Below are positions 1 to 7,648 of a stretch of 64,000 bases of DNA, piece by piece. How positions within the stretch are numbered: the first letter of the stretch is position 1; every line of letters begins with the position of its first letter. This stretch comes from Cellulomonas taurus (GTDB lineage: Bacteria > Actinomycetota > Actinomycetes > Actinomycetales > Cellulomonadaceae), in contig NZ_CP051884.1 in NCBI RefSeq assembly GCF_012931845.1, positions 992,001-1,056,000 on the forward strand, written 5' to 3'. Both the position numbers and the translations under genes were made by a program. The notes beneath the pieces are model-generated. The model worked only from the letters and a program-made list of their open reading frames with translations, was not told the DNA's origin and made no database searches.

Positions 1-496
1 CGGCGACGTTCGCCCGGCGCTCGTCCTCGGTCATCGCCTCCCAGCGGGCGGCGCTGTGATCGACCTCGGGGCCACCCCAGCGGTCGCGGGCCTCCTGCTC
101 GTACCGGCGGTGGTCGAATCCCTCGTACAGGGCATCGGCGGTCATGGTGGTGCCTCCTTCCAGGGCGGTGAGCGTGTCGGCGACGGTGCGCGCGAGGCGG
201 TCCAGCTGGTCACGCTGGGCCAGCAGCCGGTCGAGGTGCGCTCGCAGCGCGGTGACCCGGTCGGTGCCGGAATCGAGCGCAACGGCGATCTCGGCCAGCG
301 GCAGTCCCAGGTGCCGCAGCACCAGGATCTCCTGCAGGCGCAGGAGCTCCGCCGGCCCGTAACTCCGCTGGCAGCCCGACCCGATGCCGAGCGGACGCAG
401 CAGCCCGATCGCGTCGTAATGCCGCAGCGTGCGCGAAGTCACCCCGGACAGACGGACCACCTCGCTGGTGGTCCACGGGCCGCCGTCGACGTGCAC
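1..496 (-). CDS. MerR-family regulator with TipAS-like domain (partial, C-terminus off window)
   Basis: An N-terminal MerR winged-helix domain (residues about 5-75, with WTTSEVVRLSGVTSRTLRHYD then IGLLRP compressed here as the recognition and wing region) is followed by a coiled-coil dimerisation helix and the beginning of a TipAS-type effector domain (LYEGFDHRRYEQEARDRWG, then HSAARW). In Streptomyces TipAL this domain captures thiopeptide-like compounds and converts the protein into an activator. The start is the GTG at 496, with an AAGGGGG ribosome site just upstream; an ATG at 504 is in another frame. The reading frame runs off the window at base 1, so the end of the TipAS domain is not seen. 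It is divergent from the pterin-dehydratase/VOC gene and shares a 48-base-upstream dyad with it, so autoregulation and control of that neighbour are likely. Family assignment is secure; the ligand is unknown. Confidence 0.88.
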   Translation of the reverse strand, partial: MHVDGGPWTTSEVVRLSGVTSRTLRHYDAIGLLRPLGIGSGCQRSYGPAELLRLQEILVLRHLGLPLAEIAVALDSGTDRVTALRAHLDRLLAQRDQLDRLARTVADTLTALEGGTTMTADALYEGFDHRRYEQEARDRWGGPEVDHSAARWEAMTEDERRANVA

Positions 497-543
497 GTGC
501 TCATCCCCCTTCGTGGTGATGTGGACGCGGATCACCGTTCCAG

Positions 544-558
544 TTGACGCTACGTCAA
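544..558. promoter_or_regulatory. MerR-type operator dyad
   Basis: A perfect dyad, TTGACG-CTA-CGTCAA, lies in the divergent intergenic region, 47 bases from the MerR start and 39 from the other start. Each arm supplies a TTGACG that could be a -35 element, the layout used by MerR/TipA-type activators. Binding by the adjacent regulator is inferred. Confidence 0.6.
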
Positions 559-597
559 GGGCAAGCGGATGTCGGTGGCCGCTGTCACCCTGGTCGC

Positions 598-1248
598 ATG
601 ACCGAGCGCATCGACTCCGCCACCGCCACCCGGTACGCCGACCCGCGGCACTGGCGGGTGCTGCTGCGCACCCTGGCGGCTGCCTTCCGGCCCGCCGACT
701 ACGCCACCGGCGCGAGCTTCGCCGCCGAGGTGGCCGCGTTGGCCGAGGCCCAGCAGCACCATCCCGAGCTGACCCTGTCCTGGGGGCGGGTCGGTGTCGT
801 GGTGACCAGCCACGACGCCGGAGGGCTGACCGTCAAGGACCTGCGGCTCGCGACCGCGATCAGCGACCTGGCCGACCGGATGGGCGTTCCGGGCGCCCCG
901 GAGACCCTGAGCGTGCACGAGGTGGCGATCGACGCGCTGGACATCCCGTCGGTCCGGCCGTTCTGGCGTGCGGTGCTCGGCTACGTCGACGACGGGGAGG
1001 ACGCGCTGGTCGATCCGACCGGTGTCTCGCCCGCGTACTGGTTCCAGCAGATGGACGAGCCCCGGCCGCAGCGCAACCGGATCCACCTGGACGTCACGGT
1101 GCCGCACGACCAGGCCCAGGCACGGGTGACCGCAGCGCTCGCGGCGGGTGGGGTGCTGGTGTCCGACCGGCGGGCACCAGCGTTCTGGGTGCTGGCCGAC
1201 CCGGAGGGCAACGAGGCGTGCATCTGCACCTGGCAGGCGCGGGACTGA
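598..1248 (+). CDS. Pterin-4a-carbinolamine dehydratase-like / VOC (glyoxalase) fusion protein
   Basis: 216 residues. The first ~95 residues resemble the 4a-hydroxytetrahydrobiopterin dehydratase fold (AAEVAALAEAQQHHPELTLSW, then a GLTVKDLRLATAISDLA helix), and residues ~100-216 form a VOC/glyoxalase-like domain (VHEVAIDALDIPSVRPFW at its start, DPEGNEACICTW at its end). This two-domain arrangement is common in actinobacterial proteins whose substrate is unknown. The canonical dehydratase histidine motif is only partly recognisable (QQHHPE is present), so catalysis is not assured. The ATG at 598 fits the start of homology; a TTG at 544 lies inside the putative operator and is unlikely. It is divergent from the MerR/TipAS regulator, which probably controls it, so a role in sensing or handling a small toxic molecule is possible but unproven. 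Confidence 0.75.
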   Translation: MTERIDSATATRYADPRHWRVLLRTLAAAFRPADYATGASFAAEVAALAEAQQHHPELTLSWGRVGVVVTSHDAGGLTVKDLRLATAISDLADRMGVPGAPETLSVHEVAIDALDIPSVRPFWRAVLGYVDDGEDALVDPTGVSPAYWFQQMDEPRPQRNRIHLDVTVPHDQAQARVTAALAAGGVLVSDRRAPAFWVLADPEGNEACICTWQARD

Positions 1249-1314
1249 CGCCGCGTCTCACCGGCTGGTCGATCACTGGCCGGACGGCTGTCACCAGAAC
1301 CTGCGTCTGCGTCG

Positions 1315-1320
1315 TACCGT
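1315..1320 (+). promoter_or_regulatory. -10 element of leaderless ilvD promoter
   Basis: TACCGT ends 6 bases before the ATG at 1327 and there is no purine-rich ribosome site, so transcription should start at or next to the start codon. Confidence 0.6.
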
Positions 1321-1326
1321 GACGCC

Positions 1327-3186
1327 ATGAGTCGTCCGCTGCGCTCTCGTACCTCCACCCACGGCCGCAACATGGCCGGTGCCCGCGCCCTCTGGCGTGC
1401 GACCGGCATGGGGTCCGAGGACTTCGGCAAGCCGATCATCGCGATCGCCAACTCGTACACCCAGTTCGTCCCGGGTCACGTGCACCTCAAGGACATGGGC
1501 GACCTGGTGGCCTCGGCGATCCAGGATGCCGGGGGCGTCGCGAAGGAGTTCAACACCATCGCGGTGGACGACGGCATCGCGATGGGCCACGCCGGGATGC
1601 TCTACTCGCTGCCCAGCCGCGATCTGATCGCGGACTCGGTGGAGTACATGGTGCAGGCGCACTGCGCCGACGCGCTGGTCTGCATCTCCAACTGCGACAA
1701 GATCACCCCGGGCATGCTCAACGCGGCGCTGCGGCTGAACATCCCGGTGATCTTCGTGTCCGGCGGGCCGATGGAGGCCGGCAAGGCGGTGATCACCGAC
1801 GGCGTCGCGAAGACCCCGCTGAACCTGATCAACGCGATCAACTACTCCGCCGACGACAACGTCTCCGACGAGTCGCTGGCGCGGGTGGAGGAGAACGCCT
1901 GCCCGACCTGTGGCTCCTGCTCCGGGATGTTCACCGCCAACTCGATGAACTGCCTCACCGAGGCCCTCGGCCTGTCGCTGCCGGGCAACGGCTCCACCCT
2001 GGCGACCCACACCGCCCGCCGCGAGCTGTTCCTGGAGGCCGGACGCACCATCGTCGACCTGGCGCGCCGGTACTACGACGACGAGGACGACACCGCCGCC
2101 CCCCGCGGGATCGCGACCCGCGCCGCGTTCAGCAACGCGATGGCCCTGGACGTGGCGATGGGCGGTTCGACCAACACCGTGCTGCACATCCTGGCGGCGG
2201 CGCAGGAGGCCGAGGTCGACTTCACCCTGGCGGACATCGACGCGATCAGCCGTCGGGTGCCCTGCCTGGCGAAGGTGGCGCCGAACCACCCGGATTACCA
2301 CATGGAGGACGTGCACCGGGCCGGTGGCATCCCCGCGCTGCTCGGCGAACTGGACCGCGGCGGTCTGCTCGACCACGACGTGACCAGCGTGCACACCCCG
2401 ACCCTGCGCGCCTGGCTGGACGACTGGGACATCCGGGGCGGCAGGGCCACCGACCGGGCGCAGGCACTGTTCCACGCCGCGCCGGGCGGGGTGCGCACCA
2501 CCCAGGCGTTCTCCACCTCCAACGTCTGGGACTCCCTGGACACCGATGGCGCCGGCGGCTGCATCCGGAACGTCGAGCACGCCTACACCGTCGAGGGTGG
2601 GCTGGCGGTGCTGCGCGGCAACCTCGCCGACGACGGGGCGATCCTCAAGACCGCGGGCATCGACCCGGACGTGTTCCACTTCGTCGGGAAGGCCCTGGTC
2701 TGCGAGTCGCAGGACGAGGCGGTCGAGAAGATCCTCACCAAGCAGGTGGAGCCGGGCCACGTCGTGGTGGTCCGCTACGAGGGTCCGGCCGGTGGCCCCG
2801 GCATGCAGGAGATGCTCTACCCGACCTCCTTCATCAAGGGTCGCGGCCTGGGCAAGGTGTGCGCACTGATCACCGACGGCCGGTTCTCCGGTGGGTCGAG
2901 CGGCATCTCGGTCGGGCACATCAGCCCGGAGGCGGCCGCCGGTGGCACCATCGGGCTGATCGAGGACGGCGACGAGATCGAGATCGACGTCGAGACCCGC
3001 CTGATCCGGGTGAACGTCCCGGACGAGGTGCTGGCCGAGCGCCGCGCCAAGATGGAGGCCAGCGAGAACCCGTGGCAGCCGAAGGACCGGGACCGCTACG
3101 TCTCGCCCGCGCTCCAGGCCTACGCGGCGATGGCGACCAGCGCCGACCGCGGCGCGGTGCGTGACGTGAGCCGGATCCGCCGCTGA
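1327..3186 (+). CDS. ilvD: Dihydroxyacid dehydratase, E. coli-type (long form)
   Basis: 619 residues, the length of the E. coli IlvD class that typically carries a [4Fe-4S] cluster. It dehydrates 2,3-dihydroxy-isovalerate and 2,3-dihydroxy-3-methylvalerate to the 2-oxo acids, the third common step of valine and isoleucine synthesis, in the cytoplasm. Visible signatures are [10 protein letters not shown] (Cys123, Asp124, Lys125), the cysteine-rich [19 protein letters not shown] (Cys192, Cys195, Cys198) and GRFSGGSSG near residues 519-527. The start follows a TACCGT -10 by 6 bases, with no Shine-Dalgarno. A second, only distantly related dehydratase gene follows after 69 bases with its own promoter-like -10. 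The family could include sugar-acid dehydratases, but the match in length and motifs to IlvD is good. Two enzymes for one step is unusual and is discussed in the findings. Confidence 0.92.
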   Translation: MSRPLRSRTSTHGRNMAGARALWRATGMGSEDFGKPIIAIANSYTQFVPGHVHLKDMGDLVASAIQDAGGVAKEFNTIAVDDGIAMGHAGMLYSLPSRDLIADSVEYMVQAHCADALVCISNCDKITPGMLNAALRLNIPVIFVSGGPMEAGKAVITDGVAKTPLNLINAINYSADDNVSDESLARVEENACPTCGSCSGMFTANSMNCLTEALGLSLPGNGSTLATHTARRELFLEAGRTIVDLARRYYDDEDDTAAPRGIATRAAFSNAMALDVAMGGSTNTVLHILAAAQEAEVDFTLADIDAISRRVPCLAKVAPNHPDYHMEDVHRAGGIPALLGELDRGGLLDHDVTSVHTPTLRAWLDDWDIRGGRATDRAQALFHAAPGGVRTTQAFSTSNVWDSLDTDGAGGCIRNVEHAYTVEGGLAVLRGNLADDGAILKTAGIDPDVFHFVGKALVCESQDEAVEKILTKQVEPGHVVVVRYEGPAGGPGMQEMLYPTSFIKGRGLGKVCALITDGRFSGGSSGISVGHISPEAAAGGTIGLIEDGDEIEIDVETRLIRVNVPDEVLAERRAKMEASENPWQPKDRDRYVSPALQAYAAMATSADRGAVRDVSRIRR

Positions 3187-3243
3187 GCACCGACCGCGCA
3201 GGTCTCGGGACCCGCACCCGTAGCTGACCGGGCGGTTCGTGCC

Positions 3244-3249
3244 TAGAGT
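3244..3249 (+). promoter_or_regulatory. -10 element of leaderless second ilvD promoter
   Basis: TAGAGT ends 6 bases before the ATG at 3256. This gives the second dehydratase a promoter independent of the first. Confidence 0.6.
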
Positions 3250-3255
3250 CGGCGC

Positions 3256-4947
3256 ATGAGCCCGGACATCAAGCCGCGGTCGCGGCAGGTCACCGACGGA
3301 ATCGAGGCCACCGCCTCGCGCGGCATGCTCCGCGCGGTGGGGATGGGTGACGACGACTGGGACAAGCCCCAGATCGGCGTCGCCTCGTCCTGGAACGAGA
3401 TCACGCCGTGCAACCTGTCGCTGCAACGCCTGGCCCAGGCGGTCAAGGGCGGAGTGCACGCGGCCGGTGGCTACCCGCTGGAGTTCGGCACCATCTCGGT
3501 CAGCGACGGCATCTCGATGGGTCACGAGGGCATGCACTTCTCCCTGGTGAGCCGGGACATCATCGCCGACTCGGTGGAGACCGTGATGTCCGCCGAGCGG
3601 CTGGACGGCTCGGTGCTGCTGGCCGGCTGCGACAAGTCGTTGCCCGGCATGCTGATGGCCGCCGCCCGGCTCGACCTGGCGAGCGTCTTCCTCTACGCCG
3701 GATCGATCATGCCCGGCTGGGTGAAGCTGGAGGACGGCACCGAGAAGGACGTCACGCTGATCGACGCCTTCGAGGCCGTCGGCGCCTGCGCCCGTGGCCT
3801 GATGAGCACGGGCGACCTGGACCGGATCGAGCGGGCGATCTGCCCCGGTGAGGGTGCCTGCGGTGGCATGTACACCGCCAACACGATGGCGTCGGTGGCC
3901 GAGGCGATGGGCATGTCCGTGCCGGGTTCCGCCGCCCCGCCCAGCGCCGACCGCCGCCGCGACCACTTCGCGCACAAGTCCGGTGAGGCGGTGGTCGAGC
4001 TGCTGCGGCAGGGGATCACCGCCCGGCAGATCATGACCAAGGAAGCGTTCGAGAACGCGATCGCCGTGGTGATGGCCTTCGGTGGCTCGACCAACGCCGT
4101 CCTGCACCTGCTGGCCATCGCGCACGAGGCCGAGGTCGACCTCACCCTCGACGACTTCAAGCGGGTCGCGGCGAAGGTGCCGCACCTCGGCGACCTCAAG
4201 CCCTTCGGCCGGTACGTGATGAACGACGTGGACCGGATCGGCGGCGTGCCGGTGGTGATGAAGGCCCTGCTGGACGCGGGTCTGCTGCACGGCGACTGCC
4301 TCACCGTCACCGGGAAGACCGTCGCGGAGAACCTCGCCGACATCGACCCGCCGGACCCGGACGGCAAGATCCTGCGCGCACTGGACAACCCGATCCACCG
4401 CACCGGTGGCATCACCATCCTGTCCGGCAGCCTGGCGCCCGAGGGCGCCGTGGTGAAGTCGGCCGGCTTCGACTCCGACGTCTTCGAGGGCACCGCCCGG
4501 GTGTTCGAGCGCGAGCGCGCGGCCCTGGACGCCCTGGAGGACGGCACGATCACCGCGGGCGACGTCGTGGTCATCCGCTACGAGGGCCCCAAGGGTGGTC
4601 CCGGCATGCGCGAGATGCTCGCCATCACGGGTGCGATCAAGGGCGCGGGCCTGGGGAAGGACGTGCTCCTGCTCACCGACGGCCGGTTCTCCGGCGGCAC
4701 CACCGGCCTGTGCGTGGGCCACATTGCCCCCGAGGCGGTTGACGGTGGTCCGATCGCCTTCGTCCGGGACGGCGACCGGATCCGGCTGGACGTGGCGAAC
4801 GCGACCATCGACGTGGTTGTCGATGCCGCAGAGCTGGCGGCCCGGCGGGAGGGGTGGGCGCCGCTGACCCCGAAGTACACCCGGGGAGTACTGGCGAAGT
4901 ACGCCAAGTTGGTGCAATCGGCGTCGACCGGGGCCGTGTTGATTTAG
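3256..4947 (+). CDS. ilvD: Dihydroxyacid dehydratase, actinobacterial/plant-type (short form)
   Basis: 563 residues, the size of the mycobacterial and plant enzymes known to use a [2Fe-2S] cluster. It catalyses the same dehydration step as its upstream neighbour. Candidate cluster cysteines are Cys52 ([10 protein letters not shown]), Cys125 ([11 protein letters not shown]) and Cys202 ([16 protein letters not shown]); the catalytic serine motif GRFSGGTTG is near the C-terminus. These motif variants are clearly different from those of the upstream gene, so the pair is not a recent duplication. The family also includes aldonic acid dehydratases, but the whole sequence reads as the standard actinobacterial IlvD. 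The ATG follows a TAGAGT -10 by 6 bases. After the stop there is a 95-base gap before the toxin cassette. Confidence 0.93.
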   Translation: MSPDIKPRSRQVTDGIEATASRGMLRAVGMGDDDWDKPQIGVASSWNEITPCNLSLQRLAQAVKGGVHAAGGYPLEFGTISVSDGISMGHEGMHFSLVSRDIIADSVETVMSAERLDGSVLLAGCDKSLPGMLMAAARLDLASVFLYAGSIMPGWVKLEDGTEKDVTLIDAFEAVGACARGLMSTGDLDRIERAICPGEGACGGMYTANTMASVAEAMGMSVPGSAAPPSADRRRDHFAHKSGEAVVELLRQGITARQIMTKEAFENAIAVVMAFGGSTNAVLHLLAIAHEAEVDLTLDDFKRVAAKVPHLGDLKPFGRYVMNDVDRIGGVPVVMKALLDAGLLHGDCLTVTGKTVAENLADIDPPDPDGKILRALDNPIHRTGGITILSGSLAPEGAVVKSAGFDSDVFEGTARVFERERAALDALEDGTITAGDVVVIRYEGPKGGPGMREMLAITGAIKGAGLGKDVLLLTDGRFSGGTTGLCVGHIAPEAVDGGPIAFVRDGDRIRLDVANATIDVVVDAAELAARREGWAPLTPKYTRGVLAKYAKLVQSASTGAVLI

Positions 4948-5042
4948 GTCTTTTAGACGATTTCGGCGCTGTTTGACAGCGTTGTTAGATTGAGCGCGAG
5001 CCGCAGCCTTTCCCTGTTCCCTGGTGAAAGGTCGGCCACGGC

Positions 5043-5315
5043 ATGCCCACACTCGATGTCGACCTGCACTCGATGGAGTTGGCCGGTGACGTGGTGGCCT
5101 ACGCGGCCTCCGACTGCGACCCGCATCGGTCCATGGTGGAGGTGGACGCCGGGGACGACCGACTGACAGCGGCGCTTCGCGCGTTCGGGGCGGACGGGGT
5201 GACGGTCGGGCGGCGGTTGCGGGACGCCAGTACGGGGGTATCCGACGGGCTGCGCGGTGCTTTGCGGGTGTATCAGGCGGCGGACGAGGCGCTGGCCCGG
5301 GCGGCTGCCGGATGA
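5043..5315 (+). CDS. Small helical partner protein of toxin cassette (EspC/ESX-like)
   Basis: 90 residues, predicted mostly helical, with no transmembrane segment. The pattern of acidic and alanine/leucine-rich amphipathic helices resembles the small EspC/WXG100-like proteins encoded immediately before type VII secretion substrates in actinobacteria, although it lacks a WXG motif. It is the first gene of a tightly coupled operon: its stop overlaps the ATG of the large toxin gene (ATGA at 5312). A GAAAGG ribosome site lies 11 bases before the ATG at 5043, rather far but usable. In such loci the small protein is thought to act as secretion partner or chaperone; that role is inferred from context, and I do not recognise a defined family with certainty. 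Confidence 0.6.
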   Translation: MPTLDVDLHSMELAGDVVAYAASDCDPHRSMVEVDAGDDRLTAALRAFGADGVTVGRRLRDASTGVSDGLRGALRVYQAADEALARAAAG

Positions 5316-6553
5316 CGGTCACCAGCCTGCGCGGCATCCACGCGCCGGACGACCTCCTGCCCGGGGACCTGTTCGGCCTCCAGGACACCGCCGACCGGCT
5401 GCGAGCCCAGGGTCAGCTCTACGATGTCATCGGTGACGATGTGGCCCGCGCCTGCGCGCAGGTCGAGTGGCACGGTGCAGCAGGGGAGCAGTTCCGGGCG
5501 AGTGCCACGGTGTTGCCCGCCGCGTACCAGGCGACGGCGTGGGCGCACCACCGAGCCGCCAGAGCCGTCGACGACCATGCCGAGTGTCTGGCGCACGCCC
5601 GTCGGCGCGCGGACGAGGCGATCGGGCTGTGGGAACACGGTGACCGGCTGACGGTTCAGGCCGGACTGCCGCTGCCCTCGTCCCGGGGAGACGTCGTTCC
5701 CCGGCGCCGTGGATCCACCGACACCTGTCCGGCACAGCATCGGCCCATCGTGCCCGACCCCGGTGCCCCGCTCCGGGACGAGGCGCTGATCATCGCCACC
5801 AGCGCGCAACGTCAGGTCGAGGAGTCCGCTCAGGCGGCCGCCGCCCAGATCCGGGCAGCGAGCAACGAACTGCCGCAGGACGATCCGAGCTTCTGGGACC
5901 GGGTCGGCGGCGCGTGGTCGGACGCCTGGCACGGCGCGAGCGATGTGGGTGCGGCGCTCGGCAACGCGGTGCTGTCCTTCGGGAATGCGCTGATGCAGAA
6001 CCCTGATCTGGTCGGCGAGATCCTCGCCGGGTTGGCGCTGATCCAGGGCGGCATCGCGGCCGAGGGCGGTGGCCTGGTGCTCGACGCCACCGGGGTCGGC
6101 GCACCCGGCGGCGTTGCGGTCGGCGCGGCGGGATTGGCAGCGATCGCGGCGGGGGCGGGGCTGGTCGCGCATGGGATCGGGCGGGCGGCGACCGAGGCGG
6201 CGGGGGAGAGTGCCGTCGCTCCGTTGCAGGGGGCGGCGCGGGGCGCGGGGACACCGGCGACGTTGGACGCGGCGGAGGTGAGGCGGCGGGCCACTGCGGC
6301 GACGAAGGCGAGCACCGGTCGTGACGTACGGGTGGTGGAGACTGAGGACGAACTGCGGGCGCTGTACGACGAACTGAGCGTCGGTGGCAAGGATGTGACG
6401 CCCACGACGGGTGCGTACGCAAAGGACGGCAAGATGGTGCAACTGCCGGATACGACGCGCGTGGGATTGCGGGAAACATCGACCAGTGGCGGTCCGACAT
6501 TGGATATAACATTCCCGAACGGAACGAAGATCAAGGTGCATATTGAACAGTGA
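5312..6553 (+). CDS. WXG-type polymorphic toxin, probable type VII secretion substrate
   Basis: 413 residues in three parts. Residues ~10-115 are a helical T7SS-signal-like domain with the W-x-G turn VEWHGAAGEQF. Residues ~175-320 are a pretoxin spacer with tryptophan-rich FWDRVGGAWSDAWHG followed by long Gly/Ala-rich hydrophobic stretches. The last ~85 residues are a compact alpha/beta domain (ETEDELRALYDELS then LPDTTRVGLRETSTSGGP and a final FPNGTKIKVHIEQ) that I read as the toxin. A small terminal domain with a SxSGGPT(V/L)DI strand and KVHI-like end is common among secreted nuclease toxins, so an RNase activity is possible, but no catalytic set can be proved by eye. Two related small proteins follow directly, as expected for immunity genes. 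G+C falls visibly from about 6470 onward. No secretion apparatus is in the window. Confidence 0.7.
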   Translation: MTVTSLRGIHAPDDLLPGDLFGLQDTADRLRAQGQLYDVIGDDVARACAQVEWHGAAGEQFRASATVLPAAYQATAWAHHRAARAVDDHAECLAHARRRADEAIGLWEHGDRLTVQAGLPLPSSRGDVVPRRRGSTDTCPAQHRPIVPDPGAPLRDEALIIATSAQRQVEESAQAAAAQIRAASNELPQDDPSFWDRVGGAWSDAWHGASDVGAALGNAVLSFGNALMQNPDLVGEILAGLALIQGGIAAEGGGLVLDATGVGAPGGVAVGAAGLAAIAAGAGLVAHGIGRAATEAAGESAVAPLQGAARGAGTPATLDAAEVRRRATAATKASTGRDVRVVETEDELRALYDELSVGGKDVTPTTGAYAKDGKMVQLPDTTRVGLRETSTSGGPTLDITFPNGTKIKVHIEQ

Positions 6554-6950
6554 GATGCTGAAGAATATCGAAACGGCGACCCTGCAAGTCGGCCTTGACG
6601 ACTGGATTGCACTAGGAGACGTGGTGGCTGTCGCAATCTTCTACGGGGCGCCCAGGATTCCGTCGCCGGACCGGTTCGTGATGATCTCTGAGTCGTACGT
6701 CATTCCCGTGATCGCGCGCCTTGTGGGCGACGGGCTGGTACGGATCGGTGACGTGTACACGCAGGGTCGATTCGTTCGCTTCGACGGTAGCGATGAGGAA
6801 GCGCTCGCGTGGGTGGCCAAGATCTACCGCGAGAGGCAGGGTGCGTGGGATTACGCGGTGTGGATGGAACTCACTCGCAAAGGCAAGGCGCTCGCCGAAT
6901 CGCTACCGACCGCCCGCTACCACATCCGCGAGAGCGACGACGACGCATGA
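6543..6950 (+). CDS. Putative immunity protein 1
   Basis: Up to 135 residues, soluble, with no signal peptide. It directly follows the toxin gene and overlaps its last codons if the TTG at 6543 is the start; this TTG has an AAGG six bases upstream. The ATG at 6555 is the alternative and would give 131 residues. The body contains GLDDW near the start and RIGDVYTQGRFVRFDGSD with ALAW in the middle, all shared with the next gene. By my ungapped hand alignment the two are about 58% identical over ~116 residues. Position after a polymorphic toxin, small size and duplication support an immunity role. I do not recognise a named immunity family. Base composition in the first 100 bases is lower in G+C than the surroundings, consistent with transfer. 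Confidence 0.6.
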   Translation: MNSEMLKNIETATLQVGLDDWIALGDVVAVAIFYGAPRIPSPDRFVMISESYVIPVIARLVGDGLVRIGDVYTQGRFVRFDGSDEEALAWVAKIYRERQGAWDYAVWMELTRKGKALAESLPTARYHIRESDDDA

Positions 6951-7363
6951 CGGAACATCTCGGTGATCTTCAGGACGAGGTTCTGATCGCGGCAGTCCAG
7001 GGAGGTCTGGATGATTGGGTCTCCCTCGGCGACCTCGAAGCGATGGCGATCTACTACGGTGCCCCGAGTGTCCCGTCGCCCTCGGGCGAACAGATGGCGC
7101 CCGAGGAATACGTGCTGCCGGTGATCGTCCATCTGCTCGAGAACGAACTGGCTCGGATCGGGGACGTGTACACCCAGGGTGAGTTCGTGCCCTACGACGG
7201 TTCCGACCAGGATGCGCTCGCCTGGATCAGCCGTCTCTACCGCGAGCACGAAGGGGTGTGGCATTGGCTGGCCTGGCTGGATCTGACTCCGGCGGGCGTG
7301 GCGCTCGCGAAGTCCCTGCCCACGGCCGCGTACCACCTGCACGAGGAGGGCGACCCCCGATGA
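6947..7363 (+). CDS. Putative immunity protein 2 (paralogue)
   Basis: 138 residues beginning at the ATG that overlaps the preceding stop (ATGA). It repeats the layout of the upstream protein without gaps: GLDDWVSLGD, AIYYGAP, RIGDVYTQGEFVPYDGSD, ALAW and SLPTAAYH near the end. The differences are spread through the length, so the duplication is not recent or came from a related strain's allele. In polymorphic toxin loci such extra copies usually protect against variants of the toxin made by competitors; together with the orphan toxin tail that follows, this is the expected partner of a displaced toxin allele. The function is inferred; no database family was recognised. Confidence 0.6.
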   Translation: MTEHLGDLQDEVLIAAVQGGLDDWVSLGDLEAMAIYYGAPSVPSPSGEQMAPEEYVLPVIVHLLENELARIGDVYTQGEFVPYDGSDQDALAWISRLYREHEGVWHWLAWLDLTPAGVALAKSLPTAAYHLHEEGDPR

Positions 7364-7509
7364 CCGCCAGCGCCCCCCGGATCGTTCGGCAGCCGGACGG
7401 CACCGTGATCGGCAAGCGCCCGTCGTCCAAGTCGGGCGGGCCGGTGGTCGACATCCGCTACCCCGACGGTCGGGTGACCCGCATCCGGGTCGAGGGCGCG
7501 AAGCCCTGA
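7360..7509 (+). CDS. Orphan toxin C-terminal fragment
   Basis: A 49-residue open frame whose ATG overlaps the stop of the preceding gene. Its body (QPDGTVIGKRPSSKSGGP, then VVDIRYPDG and a short basic end) lines up with the last 40 residues of the toxin at 5312-6553: I count 16 identities in 40, including the S-x-SGGP-x-x-DI core. It has no secretion domain. This is the classic form of an orphan toxin module left behind, or kept as a recombination donor, when a new toxin tip is inserted upstream. It could still be expressed since it is translationally coupled to the putative immunity gene; alternatively it is a non-functional remnant. Confidence 0.6.
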   Translation: MTASAPRIVRQPDGTVIGKRPSSKSGGPVVDIRYPDGRVTRIRVEGAKP

Positions 7510-7648
7510 CTGGCGCGCAATTCTCCCGCCGCCGCAGCTGTCGTCCCGGGTGGGTCGTGACCTGCGACTCTCGCTGCCCCGTGCGCAGCTCTCACGCGTG
7601 CGACGCTCGGCACCGACGGGCGGCGGAGTCCATCGGGTCAGCGCGGTG

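Noticed and set aside
56..547. A 163-codon plus-strand frame at the window start
   Set aside because: It is antisense to the MerR/TipAS gene, whose helix-turn-helix and TipAS motifs are clear.
1291..5388. A 1365-codon open frame on the minus strand
   Set aside because: It lies antisense to both dihydroxyacid dehydratases; long antisense frames are usual in GC-rich DNA and the translation is low-complexity Arg/Gly/His-rich with no domain.
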